Assembly (NCBI RefSeq): GCF_019578655.1
Contig: NC_063264.1
Coordinates: 14,496,429-14,560,428 of the forward strand
Origin: Ricinus communis
Taxonomy: Eukaryota; Streptophyta; Magnoliopsida; Malpighiales; Euphorbiaceae
DNA: 64,000 bases
Direction of reading: 5' to 3'
Shown: positions 1-11,673 of the stretch, in pieces
Numbering within the stretch: position 1 is the first letter of the stretch
Layout: each line of letters begins with the position of its first letter
The notes under the pieces: generated by a model
What the model was told of the DNA's origin: nothing
Seen by the model: the letters and a program-made list of their open reading frames with translations, nothing else
The model's database searches: none
Position numbers and translations under genes: made by a program

Positions 1-3000
1 GATTTCCCTCTTACGCTTGTGGATTTACATCTTATCCTACTTGTTCATTAAGTTAATCCCAGTACCTCTGGTCAAGCTTGTCAATTGCATTACCATGACT
101 CCTTATACCCATCCTTGTGTCATCAGGAGTCCTCATACCTAGAGGAACAAGGAATGATGGAGATCCCAAAGGGTGTAAATCCTGAATCAAAATATTGGGT
201 GTGCCTTGATTCTCGGCATTCCCTCTTTCCTCCAAAAGATTCATCGGCTATCATATGGAGAATGATATCAATACCCGATCAACTAATTTTCTTTCCTCAT
301 ATTTATCCAAGCATTGGATATGTGCCTATAATTGCCGCTTCTGCACTTTTTAAGTCAACATTCATGTTTATGCTTGCTAAATAAACTAAACCATCATACT
401 AGACATAAATTAGAAAGTGAGAAATAAAAAAAAACAAATGAATGAGAACATATATAGGATTTCGTACCCGGTAAGGAAAAAAATTGCTAGTTCTTTATTT
501 AATTAAGCGTATTTTTCAAATCGAATTGATTTAAACACAAGGGTAGACAAAGAACACAAATGAAAGGAAGGACATGAGTGAAAAGTCTAAGTTCGCTACT
601 GCGAGTCTTCATAAGTCTGCAAAGTTCTTGAAAATAGCCATAACTTAATTCTTTGCAAGGTAGAAAACTCAAATAATATGTTCACTTGCCTTAAATATTT
701 GGTTGCATATGGTTTTCATAATGTGAAACCTTTCATTCCATAAGAAGAAACTAGAAACTAAATATTAATAAATAAATTAAGAAAGATGACTAACTAAAGT
801 CAAATCAAGAATAGGAGAGGAGTTGACTGGCCAACAACTCTCATAGTCTCAAATTTTATGAGCCAACTTAACTAAAAAAAGGAGAAATTCACATAGGCTT
901 GCCTAATAACACTATGAGCAAAATTATTTCATTATATGCTTCCCAAACATCAAAACACTCGCATTCCTACTTGTATTATGATTAATCGAAAGTAATATGA
1001 TTTCTCCTTTACATGCGCAGATTTACATCTCATCCTGCTTGATGATCAAGGTGAGCCCCAACGCCACCGATCAAGCTTGTCAAATGCATTCCCATGATTT
1101 CTTATGGTAATCCTTGTGTCATAAGGAGTTCTCATGCTAGGAACAAGGAATGATGGAGACCCCAATGGCACAAAACCTGAATCGAAAAATTGGTCGTGCC
1201 TAGATTCTCGTCGTTCCCTCTTTTCTCCAAAAGATTCGTCTGATATCATTCGGAGAACAATATCAATACTTGATCAACTAATTTTCTTTCTTCGCATTTT
1301 TCCTAGATTCTCGTCATTCCCTCTTCCACGCGCTTTCACTAAAGACTTGTGTTTATGCTCTTCAAATAAAATCATACCATCGTACTATACAGAGATTAGA
1401 AAAAGAGGCACAAAAGAGACAAGCAAAATGATTGCATAGCTAGGATTTTGAATCTGATAAGGAAAGAAATCAAAAGTTTTTTGTTCATTTCTATATGGCT
1501 AAGCGTAAGAATCAAATCAATTTGATTTAAACGCAAGGGTAAATAAAGAACATAAAGGAAAGGAACCACATGAGCGATAAGTCTATGCACACTAGCGCAG
1601 GTGTTGATAAGTCTGCAAAGTTCTTGAAAGAACTCATCATTTGAATTCCTGAAAGGTAGAAAACTGAAATAATATGCTCATTAGACTTAAGTATTTAGTT
1701 GCATGCGACTTTTATAGTGCGACAACCTTATTCCATAAGAAGAACAACTAGAAGCTAAATATGAATAAATAAATAAAGAAAGATGAATAAACTAAAGTCA
1801 AATCAAGAAATGGAGAGGAGTTGACTAGTTAACAAATCTTGTTGTCCCAGATTTTAGGAACTAGCTAATAAATACAAGGAGAAATTCTCGTGGCCCTACC
1901 TAATAACACACCGAATAAATTGCTTCATTATATGCATCCCAAACATCTAAAAACTCATATTCCAAATTGTATTATGCTTGGATTAGTTGAAAACAACATG
2001 ATTTCTCCCTTACACGAGTGGATTTATGTCTCATCCTGGATGATCATCAAGTTAAGCCCCAATGCATTGATCAAGCTTGTCACTTGCATTCCCATGATTC
2101 CTTATGCTAATCCTCGTGCCATCAGGTGCGTTCGTGTCTAGAGTAAAAATGAATGATGAGATCTAATTTCTCAAAATCCTGAATCTAAATATTTGATTGT
2201 GACTCGATTCTCGTCGTTCTCTATTTCCTCCAAAATATTCATCTGTGATTATTCAGAGAATGATATCAACACTCTTTCATTCAGAGAATAATATCAATAC
2301 TTGATCAAAAGAATGGAAGTACGTGCGCGATAAGTCTATATTCACTAGCGCGAGTGTTGGTAAGTCTGCAAAGTTCTTAAAAGAACCTATTACTTGATTT
2401 CCCGCAAGATAGGAAATTGAAATATTATGCTCACTAGCCTCAAGTATTCAGTTGCATGTGGCTTTTACAGTGTGAAAGCCCTCATTCCATAAGAAGAAGA
2501 AATTAGAAGCTAAATATGAATAAAGAAATAAAAAAGATGAATAAACTAAAGTCAAATCAAGAACTAGAGAGGAGCTGATTGGTCAACAATTCTCATAGTT
2601 CTAATTTTTAAGAGCCAGCATATGAAACTAAGGGAAAATTCATATGGCCCTACCTAATAAGATTTTGAACTAAATTACTTCATTATATGCATCTGAAACA
2701 TCAAAATGCTCGTATTCCCAATTGTAACTAAAGTGAAATCCACAATAAGAGAGGAGTTGAGTGGTCATCAACTGTTGTAGTCCTAAATCTTATGAGCCAG
2801 CGTAATAAAAATAAGGAGAAAATCGTGTGGGCCTACCTAATAACACTCCGACCCAAATTACTTCATTATATGGTCAAAAACATTAAAACGCTTGCATTAC
2901 CGCTTGTATTATGCTTGGATTAATTGAAAACAACTTGATTTCTCCATTACGCTTGTGGATTTACGTCTCGTCTTGCTTGATCATCAAGCTAAGCCCCAAT

Positions 3001-4386
3001 GCCCCTAGTCAAGCTTGTTCATTATGTTACCATGAGTCCTTATGCCAATCCTAGTGTTATCAGGAGTCCTCGTGCCTAGAGGAATAAGGAATGATGAAGA
3101 TTCCAATGGTTGAAATCTTGAATTATAATATTTAGGCATGCCTTGATTCTCAGCGTTCCCTCTTCCCTCTAATAGACTCGTCTGCGATCATTCGTAGATT
3201 AATATTAATACTCGATCAACTAATTTTTTTTCTCCACATTTACCCAAGCATTGGATAGGTGCCTATGATTTACCCTTCCACGCGCTTTAACTCAACACTC
3301 GTGTTTATGCTTGCCAAATAAAACTAAACCATCATACTAGAGATAGATTATAAAGAGATAAATAAAAGAAACAAATGAATGAGAACATAGGTAGGATTAC
3401 ATATTTGATAAGGAATGAAATTATTCTCTTCCATGGCTAAGCGTAAGGATCAAATTGAATTGATTTAAACACAAGAGTAGACAAAGAACACAAAAGAAAT
3501 GAAGGACGTGAACAATAAGTCTATGGTCACTAGTTCGAGTCTTTATAAGTTTGCAAAGTTCTTAAAAGAACCTATAATTTAATTATCCACAAGGTAGAAA
3601 ACCAAAATAATATGCTCACTAGCCTCAAATATTCAATTCCATGCAGTTTTCATATTGCTAAAGCCTTTATTCCATAAGAAGAAAAAACTAGAAGCTAAAT
3701 ATGAATAAATAAATAAGGAGAGATGAATAAACTCAAGTCAAATCAAGAATTGGAGAGGAGTTGACTGGCCAAGAACTCTTGTTGTCCTAAATTTTATGAG
3801 CCAGCTTAACAAAAAAAAATGAAAAATTCACGTTGGCCTACCTAATAATACTTTAGATAAATTAATTCAGTATATGCATCCCAAACATAAAAAAATGTAT
3901 GATTCCCGCTTGGATTCTTAATCGAAAGCAACATGATTTCTCCATCATGCATGGATTTTCCTCTCGTTCTGCTTGATCATCAAATCATGCTCTAATGCTA
4001 CCGGTGAAGCTTGTCAATTACGTTTCTATGATTCCTTAATGAAAATAAGGGAAATTTCGCATAAGCGTACCTAATGACACTCCAACCAAATTTACTTCAT
4101 TATATGCCTCCCAAATATCAAAATGCACGCATTCCCAATTGTTTTAATTGAAAATAACATGATTTCTCCCTTACGCGGATGGATTTATGTCTCGTGCTGT
4201 TTGATCACCAAGTCATGACCCAATGCCATCAGTCAAGCTTGTCAATGGCATTCCCATGATTCCTTAACGAGAACAAAGGAAAATTTATGTTGGCGTACTT
4301 AAACACTTTGACCTAATTAACTTCATTATAGGCTTGCTAAACATTAAAATACACTCATTCCCGCTTGGATTAATCAAGAGTAACGT
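1..4386 (+). repeat. Repeat A array, direct copies
   Basis: Tandem copies of an unnamed repeat. Using the recurring phrase 'cttcattatatgc' as anchor, copies fall near 924, 1918, 2676, 2858, 3862, 4089 and 4319. Spacings are therefore about 994, 758, 182, 1004, 227 and 230 bp: long units near 1.0 kb mixed with deleted ones. Each long unit carries the same ordered blocks: the anchor, a stretch ending in 'gtcaagcttgtcaattgc', a block around 'gaggaacaaggaatgatgg', a block around 'aatgatatcaatactcgatc', and a block around 'ttcttgaaagaacc'. Copies are visibly diverged, with point changes and small indels. Short open frames inside them change from copy to copy and I do not call genes. I cannot name the family; on the minus strand it has LTR-like features (see findings). 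Confidence 0.85.
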
Positions 4387-4495
4387 GATGGAGATTCCAA
4401 TGGTGTAAATTATGAATCGGAATATTAGGGAACAACTAGAATCCTAGCACGCCCTAATATTCCGATTTAGGATTTGCACCATTGGAATCTCCATC
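4387..4495. repeat. Inverted junction between A copies (hairpin)
   Basis: Two arms of about 44 nt, 4387-4430 and 4452-4495, are reverse complements with only a few mismatches, separated by a 21-nt spacer. The arms are the block of repeat A around 'gatggagattccaatgg'. To the left A reads on the plus strand and to the right on the minus strand, so this is the breakpoint of a head-to-head inversion and not a separate hairpin element. It could extrude as a cruciform. Confidence 0.8.
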
Positions 4496-4836
4496 ATTTC
4501 TTGTTCTATTTCTTATTCCTCTAGGCACGAGGACTCTGACATATGGATTAGTGTAAGGAATCATGGAAATGCAATTGATAAGTTTTACTGGTGGCTTTAG
4601 GCCATAACTTGATGATCAAGTAGGACGACACACAAATCCACATGCGTAAGAGAGAAAACATGTTACATTCAATTAATCCAAGCAGGAATTTGCACATATT
4701 GATGTTTATGAGACATATGATGAAGTAACTTTAGCCAGAGTGTTATTAGGTAATCCCACGCAAATTATTCCTTATTTTCGTTAAGCTAGCTCATAAGATT
4801 TAGGAGTACGAGAGTTGTTAGCCAATCAACTTAATA
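4431..4836 (-). repeat. Repeat A, partial inverted copy
   Basis: On the minus strand this segment follows the order of the repeat A blocks from the 'aacaaggaatgatgg' block through the anchor to the 'agttgactgg' block. It is interrupted near 4830-4837 by sequence of the LTR-C family. It is the right arm of the inversion at 4387-4495. Confidence 0.75.
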
Positions 4837-5245
4837 TGGAACCTTCATGAATAAGCTTGAGAACCTCTTTTGAATTGCGAACCCCGAACATATTAACATG
4901 AAAACCCTAAGAACCAATTCGGTTCAACCCCTAAAAAAGGTTAGAAAATATATTTCTTAGAAAGATGATCAAGAATTAGATTTTAGAAAACTTGTTCCTA
5001 AAATCCCAATTTTGAAACACTCCACAAAAAGATAATCAATCTACTTGAATGTTTCTTAAGCATGCATTCTATACAAGAACACAAAGACAAAGCAAACAGC
5101 TTTAAGGTTTAATAACCAATTATCATTCAAATTCAATTTCAACTTGATTCAAATTTGTACTAGCCTAATATAGGTCTTAAAAAACCCTAAATCTTAACTA
5201 ATAAGGATTTGCATCTTATATAGATAAAAATAGCCTTCATAATAA
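4837..5245 (-). mobile_element. LTR-C fragment, diverged
   Basis: Aligns by eye, at moderate divergence, with 12858-13340: the same succession of 'agaacc', 'gatgatcaagaattag', 'ccccaatcctaagt'-like and 'aacacaa' blocks. In the other copy this sequence follows the 3' end of a minus-strand pol relic, so I read it as a minus-strand LTR. The lower-coordinate end is the LTR 3' end and abuts repeat A. Outer limits are approximate. Confidence 0.5.
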
Positions 5246-5545
5246 TTAGGCTAAGTAAAATACATGTGTGGCCGCCCATAATAACCCGTATATAATCTCC
5301 AAGAAGAATACTAACTCATTATCAACTTGCAAATCTTTCACAAAAGTTATTAGAGGAACTTTAGAATAAATAATACTTTCAATGCCAATAAACTCAACAT
5401 GTTTAACTAGCTCAATGGCATCAAGTAAAATATCTTCATTCTTCACCAGCTCAACTTTTTCTTCATCTTCAACAATGATCTCATCATCTTGGGTTTCACT
5501 CAAAAGTTGCAAATTATTATCGTATTCACCATCTTTATTCATCAT
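5246..5545 (-). CDS. Unrecognised 99-codon frame in a retroelement internal region
   Basis: An open minus-strand frame of 99 codons. It is acidic in its N-terminal half (runs such as DDEIIVEDEEKVELV) and hydrophobic towards the C-terminus. It lies between a pol linker fragment (5546-5755) and an LTR-C fragment (4837-5245), where a complete element would carry RT, RNase H and integrase. I recognise no motif of those enzymes. It may be a substituted internal segment of a non-autonomous element, comparable in position to the frame at 61324-61605. It could equally be a chance open frame in AT-rich DNA. No function is proposed. Confidence 0.3.
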   Translation of the reverse strand: MMNKDGEYDNNLQLLSETQDDEIIVEDEEKVELVKNEDILLDAIELVKHVEFIGIESIIYSKVPLITFVKDLQVDNELVFFLEIIYGLLWAATHVFYLA

Positions 5546-5755
5546 GCCCTTTTAGAATCTTTATTAACTTCAATATAGCATTATAACTCCTTTGAGGCAT
5601 CAATCTTTTTGTTTTCCCTCTCCAAAACACTATTTTTATTTTCACTCTCTAAAGCACTCTTTTTATTTTTCATCTCTTTCTTTTCGGCCTCTACTCTTAT
5701 TCTTTCCACTTTGCATCGTTCTTTACACACTTCTTTTGCTGAAAGTGGTGCAAGT
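5546..5755 (-). pseudogene. pol: Ty3/gypsy pol fragment, protease-RT linker
   Basis: The minus-strand translation reads LAPLSAKEVCKERCKVER followed by a Lys/Glu-rich stretch, then a stop. The same motif, with PLSPKEVYNSQCKLER or PLPPKTIYDDQMRIKQ, occurs at 16085-16170 and 41100-41220, where it joins the protease to RT. The fragment is cut off at about 5755, where LTR-T sequence begins, and part of it is included in the 277-bp duplication. Confidence 0.55.
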
Positions 5756-6243
5756 ACAGTTCTGACGACCTCCTTGCTCTGCTTCGATGCCTCGGCTGGA
5801 GCGAGTTGAACTGACGGATTATCTATTCACGGGAACAATCCAATCAACAAAAGTAAAACATTTAACAAATAACCCTAGGCCTAGACTCCTAGAACTGACT
5901 GTCTAAGAATTTCAACTCGGATAAATTCTACCAAAAATTCAGCAGAACCTCCCCTAAATACAGAAGTCTACTCTTATTCTTTCCACTTTGCATCGTTCTT
6001 TACACACTTCTTTTGCTGAAAGTGGTGCAAGTACAGTTCTGACGACCTCCTTGCTCTGTTCCGATGCCTCGGCTGGAGCGAGTTGAACTGACGGATTATC
6101 TATTCACGAGAACAATCCAATCAACAAAAGTAAAACATTTAACAAATAACCCTAGGCCTAGACTCCTAGAACTGACTGTCTAAGAATTTCAACTCGGATA
6201 AATTCTACCAAAAATTCAGCAGAACCTCCCCTAAATACAGAAG
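5690..6243. repeat. 277-bp tandem duplication
   Basis: Positions 5690-5966 are repeated at 5967-6243 with only a few differences, for example 'ctgcttcga' against 'ctgttccga' and 'cacgggaac' against 'cacgagaac'. The unit contains both the end of the pol linker and the adjoining part of LTR-T, so it straddles their junction and must be younger than it. Confidence 0.95.
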
Positions 6244-7896
6244 TCTACCCCCTGTATAACGGGTCCAGGACCTGCCAGAAACACTTCTAATTTTTAACAA
6301 TTAATTAAAGGGAGTCGGGCCACCAAGACTTCATTATTTTTTCCGACTCCGCCACACATCACAAATCACAATTATTGGCAGACGGTCCGAACATACTAAT
6401 TATTTCGACAAACAATCCTCACATAATTTTTTTGGCGCTCAACACAATAATTAATCACATAATTTTTCTCAACAAACTCTAAGATCAATGGGCTAGAGAA
6501 TTACCGAGACGCTTGATCACTCGATCGACTCGCCTTTAGCCGCCGGAGTTTGATCCATGATCCGAGCACGCTTATGGACTCGTACAACACGCTGATGATG
6601 ATTCTAACTCCCAATCCTCTGATCCGACCCCCGATCATCCGGGAAAATTTACAGACGATCTCAACCGTTGATTTTCAAACGAAATCCGATCGCCGCAAAA
6701 CTGATGTTATTGGAAAGCTTGAGCTGAGGGGAGCCCGGATATGCCTTCTGATCAGCCAAAGCTCATCGGAAACGGCCGAAAAAGCCTAAAATTCTAGCTG
6801 CCATCACTTGATCGGAACTCCTTCCTCCGGCCACCATTGCCGACACCGCTACTCCCAAAAGAAAGCCCTCAACTCACTAGTCATTCTAAGACAAACCTCA
6901 CCGCTATTGGACGCTGGAAACGCCCACGCACGGCGATAAGGGAAGCTACGGTTGCCCTTCTCCTTTCCGTGCCTGCCATCGCTGCCCGCTGCCGCCACCA
7001 GCACCAATGAGCTCGCCGACGACAACAATATTTCTAGCCGTCACCGCCACGCCCGATTAAGCATCCATCCGCCTGCCATTGAAGCCAACATACCTTCCTC
7101 TTTCTTCCTCCTCTCCTTCGAACTCCTTCTCTTTTCTTTCTTTTTCTTATCGCCAGGTGGTCCTCTAACTTTTCTTCTTCACCATTTAGTCCCTCATCTT
7201 TTTTAATTACTAACAATTTCTCCTTGCAAAATTTTCATTTAACCCTCCAACTTTTCTTTAGCTTTTCGATTAAGCCCCTAACTACTTAAGTTGGGCCAAA
7301 TTACAATTATAAAAAAATAGAGAATTACTTATTTACCCTTGCTTTTGAAGGTAAAATTACTAAAATGCCCTTATCAACATATTTAATTACAAAAATACTA
7401 ACCATGAAAATTCTCATTTAAACCCCATATTAATGAAATTATACTTTTAGCCCTTACTCCAAAATTAATTGTCAAATTAATCCTAACAGTTAATTAACTT
7501 AAATAATCAATTTGCTAACTATTTTTCAATTTATCCCAACATCATTTGCTAATTAAAATTTGTCATTTCCCAATAAATTCTTTTATAAAAATATTATTTA
7601 CTAATTCTTTTATAACTTTCAAATATAGAATTTAATTCATATATTTATATGGAGAGAAAATTACGTGACCAAAAATATAATTTATTTCCCAAGGAATTTA
7701 CTTAATTAATAAAAAGCAAACTAATCAAATATAGAAAAATAACTTCCTCATTTTTATCTAGCATTGAAATTCTATTTTAAATCATCCTAATTCAATTACT
7801 CAAAATAAAGCTAAATTAAATTAAATAAAAACTCGTCATTAGTTATTACTAATATTTATTATTATTATTATTAAAAAGAAAATTTCGGGTATTACA
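5756..7896 (-). mobile_element. LTR-T fragment (large LTR family), inverted
   Basis: Minus-strand relative of the solo LTR at 17285-20226. It starts with TGTAATACCCGAAAT at 7896 and shows the same succession of AT-rich 5' part, GC-rich core (about 6540-7200) and block around 'gaggcatcgaagcagagc'. Homology stops near 5756, so the 3' third is missing, including the region with the 108-bp repeats. The TG end at 7896 abuts a plus-strand pol relic. Small frames here (for example 6550-6789 and 6952-7206) belong to the LTR and are not called as genes. The AT-rich part 7250-7880 contains no gene. Confidence 0.75.
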
Positions 7897-10475
7897 CTTC
7901 AATTCCAAATAGACCAGCCTATAGGAGCAATCCTGATGAGACGAATGAACTTGAAAGCAAAGTTTAAGAGTTGATGACTAAAGGGCACGTGAGGGGGAGC
8001 ATGAGTCCATGTGTGGTTCCTGTGTTGCTAGTACCTAAGAATGACGGATCTTGGCGAGTGTGTGTTGATTGCGGAGCTATCAACAATATCACTGTAAAGT
8101 ATATAATCTCATTCCTAGACTAGATGACATGTTAGATGAATTTCATGGATCTTGTATGTTTTCTAAGATAGACTTAAAGAGTGGATATCATCAAATCCGC
8201 ATAAGGGAAGGGGACGAATGGAAAACAACATCCAAAATAAAATATGGGTCATATGAGTGGTTAGTTATGCCTTTTGAATTAACTAATGCACCTAGTACAT
8301 TCATGAGAAATATGAACCATATTTGTGCACTTTTATTGGAAAATTTGTTGTTGTTTATTTTGATGATATTTTGGTTTATAGTCGCACTTTGTATGAACAT
8401 ATTGAACATTTGCCACTTGTCTTGGATGTTTTGGGAGCCGAAAAGCTCTATGCCAATCTCAAAAAGTGTACCTTTTGCGTGGATAAACTTGTTTTTCTTG
8501 GTTGTATAGTTACTGCTAAGGGGATTGAGGTTGATGAGGAAAAGCTGAAAGCCATCAAGGAATGGCCGACACCTAAGGGAGTTAAGGATGTGAGGAGTTT
8601 CCATAGTTTGGCTAGTTTCTATAGGAGATTTTTTAAGGATTTTAGTATACTAGCTGCCCCTCTCACTAAAGTTATCAAACAAAGTGTTGGGTTTAAGTGG
8701 GGTGATAAGCACGAAAATGCTTTTCATTTTATTAAGGATAAGTTGTCTTCTGCACCTATTCTTGCTTTACCTAACTTTAGAAAAACTTTTGAGATTGAAT
8801 GTGATGCTTCAGGAATAGGTATTGGAGCTGTTCTTATGCAGGAAAAGAGGCCAATCGCTTTCTTTAGCGAAAAGCTTAATGGGGCATCCTTGAATTACCC
8901 CACATATGACAAGGAGCTTTATGCTTTGGTGCGCACCTTAGAGACTTGGCAACATTATTTGTGGCCCAAAGAGTTTGTGAGTCATACGGATCATAAATCT
9001 TTGAAGCATCTTAACGGGCAACACAAGCTAAATAGGCAACATGCTAAGTGGGTTGAATTCATCGAAATGTTTCCTTATATGATCAAGTAAAAGCAAGGGA
9101 AGGAAAACATGGTTGCAGATGCTTAATCACGCAAGTATACACTACTTTTTACTCTAGATGCAAAATTTCTAGGATTTGAATACATTATAGATTTGTATGT
9201 TGATGATGCTGATTTTGGTAATGTGTTCAATGCTTGTGAGAAAGTAGCTTTTGGGAATTTCTATAGGCATGATGGTTTTTGTTTAAAGAAAACAAACTAT
9301 GTGTGCTTAATTCTTCTTTGCGTGAGTTGCTTGTGAAAGAAGCCCATAGGGGCGGGTTGATAGGGCATTTAGGATAGCTAAGAATTATGATATTTTAATT
9401 GAACACTTCTTTTGGCCTAATATGCAACGTGTATGCGTATTTGTGAAAGATGTGTTACATGTAAACAAGCTAAGTCTAAAGTTAAGCCTTATGGTTTGTA
9501 TACTCCATTGCCTATCCCTAGTGAACCTTAGGTTGATATTTTTATAATCTTTGTATCAGGTTTGCCTAAGACAAAAAGCAGTAAGGATTCTATATATGTG
9601 GTTGTTGATAGGTCTTCTAAGATCGCACATCTAATACCATGTCATATAACCGATGATGCATCACATATAGCTAATTTGCTCTTTAGGGAAATTATGCACA
9701 TACATGGCATGCCTAGAACTATTATGAGTGATAGGGATGCAAAGTTCTTGAGTTAATTTTGGAAGATCTTGTGGTGTAAATTAAGTACTAAACTTTTATT
9801 TTCTACTACTTATCACCTACAAACTGATGGTCAAATAGAAGTAGTAAATAGGACTTTATCTACTTTATTGGGTGCCATTATTCAAAAGAATCTTAAAACA
9901 TGGGAAGATTGTTTGCCACGTATTGAGTTTGCATACAATAGAAGTGTCCATTCAGCCACTAATTTTTCACCCCTTGAAATTGTGTATGGTTTTAATCCAT
10001 TTACTTCTTTGGATTTATCTCCTTTACCACTTGATAAGTATTGATTTTGATGGAAAGAAAAGGGCAGATTTTGTGCATGATTTACATGCTAAGGTGCAAT
10101 TCAACATTGAGAAAAGAATCGAATAATATGTTAGTCAAGCCAATAAGGGCCGAAAAAGGTGGTCCTTGAGCCTAAAGATTAGGTTTTGGGTGCATATGAG
10201 AAAGGAAAGTTTTCTTGTCCAACGGCGGTCCAAGTTGCTTCTAATGGGAGATGGTCCTTTTCAAGTGATTGAAAGAATCAATGATAACGCCTAAAAAATT
10301 TAATGCGAATCAAGAGTCAAAGCCAACTCATGACCCAACTTCAGGCCAAGGCTCGAATTCTACTCCAAGTCCAATTACAAGTTCAAAGGATCCATTATTC
10401 ATCAAAGGAGGTCCAATTATAAGAGCTAGGACTAAGAGGATGAAGGAGGCCTTCTTAAATGGGCTTATTCAATAA
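7897..10475 (+). pseudogene. pol: Ty3/gypsy pol relic (RT, RNase H, integrase)
   Basis: Retroelement polyprotein, broken by stops and frameshifts and lacking gag, protease and the RT N-terminus. It opens at the 'SISNRPAY' stretch of RT. Recognisable in order: RT fingers ([14 protein letters not shown]), [13 protein letters not shown], and [11 protein letters not shown] (YxDD intact, near 8350); the RT-RNase H linker; RNase H with [14 protein letters not shown] and HTDHKSL; the integrase zinc region, damaged; the integrase core with [17 protein letters not shown] and GQIEVVNRT; and a tail ending GPIIRARTKRMKEA. The frame 8323-9090 (255 codons) is the longest open piece. The conserved stretch equivalent to YKLDLPSEY is deleted near 10285, as in its duplicate at 48895-51598. 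The clade is a chromovirus-like Ty3 lineage without an evident chromodomain. Non-functional. Confidence 0.9.
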
Positions 10476-10530
10476 CCTAATCCAACATGTTAGGCCTTCA
10501 GAAAAGCTAGTTCGGGCTAAAATATTCATA

Positions 10531-10547
10531 AGGAAAAGGGGGAGGGG
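10531..10547 (+). promoter_or_regulatory. Polypurine tract before LTR-a
   Basis: The purine run 'aggaaaagggggagggg' lies directly before a TGAATCTCC LTR start. This is the position and composition of the plus-strand primer of an LTR retrotransposon. The equivalent run is found at 51649-51660 before the duplicate LTR. Confidence 0.7.
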
Positions 10548-11225
10548 TGAATCTCCTTGAAGAGGAAACCAAAAGAAGGCGCCTAATGTTTGTTGCTTGA
10601 CCAAAGAGCGCGCCAACTTCAAAGAGGAAACAATAGGGCAGCCGTATATCTTGTTATTTAGGAAAAAATCTTGATTTATTTAGTCATGTCATTATTGATT
10701 ATGATTGACTAAATCAATTAGGCTTCTTATTTTGTTATTTTTGAAGTCCTATATTATTTCCTTTTAGAATAGGTTTTTTATTATTTTCTAATTAAGCATA
10801 GTTCCTTATTTTGTTTATTTAGAAAAACTTCTATTTAGCATATACTTTAGTTAATTCCTATTTAGTTTATTTTCTTTATGCAAATAGGAAATTAGGGTAA
10901 TGTTTTTGTCTATTTAAATCATATGTAGCTGAATAGCACAAGTTAATGAATATTTTTAGTCAAACATATTTGTCGAATTATTCTTGCTTGGTTTTTTGGA
11001 AGAAATTCTAACTTATCAAGAACTTGTTCTTGTGGCGTTCAACATCCACTTATCACTCACCTTCTACCTTTTTTGAGTCCGACGTTAACAATCTTTCTTA
11101 TACCAAAGTTCAAGATACAAGTTATCTTTGGGTCAAGGTTATCAAAGTTCAGATTTAGCTTTCTTAGGAATCTTATTCCAATTCCGTGTGTTGGGTCTTG
11201 TCACAAGTTACGAAGGTTCACATTA
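10548..11225 (+). mobile_element. LTR-a (LTR-G family), 678 bp
   Basis: Starts TGAATCTCC after the polypurine tract and ends ggttcacatta, where other copies end in ggttcacatca. The 3' half (about 10640-11225) is shared with 11790-12278, 51760-52321, 52880-53374, 60408-60917 and the minus-strand LTRs at 34138-35106 and 35833-36807. It is followed not by a primer-binding site but directly by the tail of another pol copy, an abnormal junction repeated in the duplicated composite. Confidence 0.8.
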
Positions 11226-11673
11226 AGCTTGACTTACCTAGTGAGTATAATGTAAGTGCTTCTTTTAATGTCGCTGATTTATCTCCTTTTGATATAGGTG
11301 AAGATTCAAGGACGAATCCTTTTGAGGGAGAGAATGATGCCAATCACATTACCAAGCTTCAAGACTCAAGTCATGATCCAAGCATAAGCATAGGGCCGAA
11401 GCTTACACCAAGCCCAAGGGATCCTTTATACATTCAAGGGGGCCAATTATAAGATCTAAAGCCAAACGCATGAAGGAAGCTCTTAATGGACTCATTCAAG
11501 AGATTTGGGCCAAGGATATATTGACCCATGAAGAGTTAGATTTAATTCAGGCTCCTAGTCTTATTAATTTAATTCAAAATGATGGGCTTAATAAAACCAA
11601 GCATTGTCGAATATATGTGCAAAAGGGGGAGAGCTTAATACTTGAAGAGGGAACAAGGGAAACACCACTTTAG
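11226..11673 (+). pseudogene. pol: Ty3/gypsy pol tail fragment
   Basis: The translation begins [19 protein letters not shown], continues with SRTNPFEGENDAN, and ends with a variant of GPIIRSKAKRMKEALNGLIQ followed by a Lys/Asp-rich extension. This is the C-terminus of the same pol family as 7897-10475, including the KLDLPSEY stretch that copy has lost. Its 5' edge is fused to the end of LTR-a. A 1-nt frame change separates the frames 11186-11452 and 11470-11673. Confidence 0.8.

Noticed and set aside
4387..4495. MITE or small DNA transposon
   Set aside because: Both arms are internal parts of repeat A and there is no target duplication.
5246..5545. Pararetrovirus (EVE) coding fragment
   Set aside because: No coat-protein zinc finger, RT or movement-protein motif; the flanks are Ty3/gypsy pol linker and LTR.
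8191..8604. Minus-strand 137-codon frame opposite RT
   Set aside because: It is the antisense shadow of the RT frame at 8069-9090; the same shadow appears at 49481-49741.
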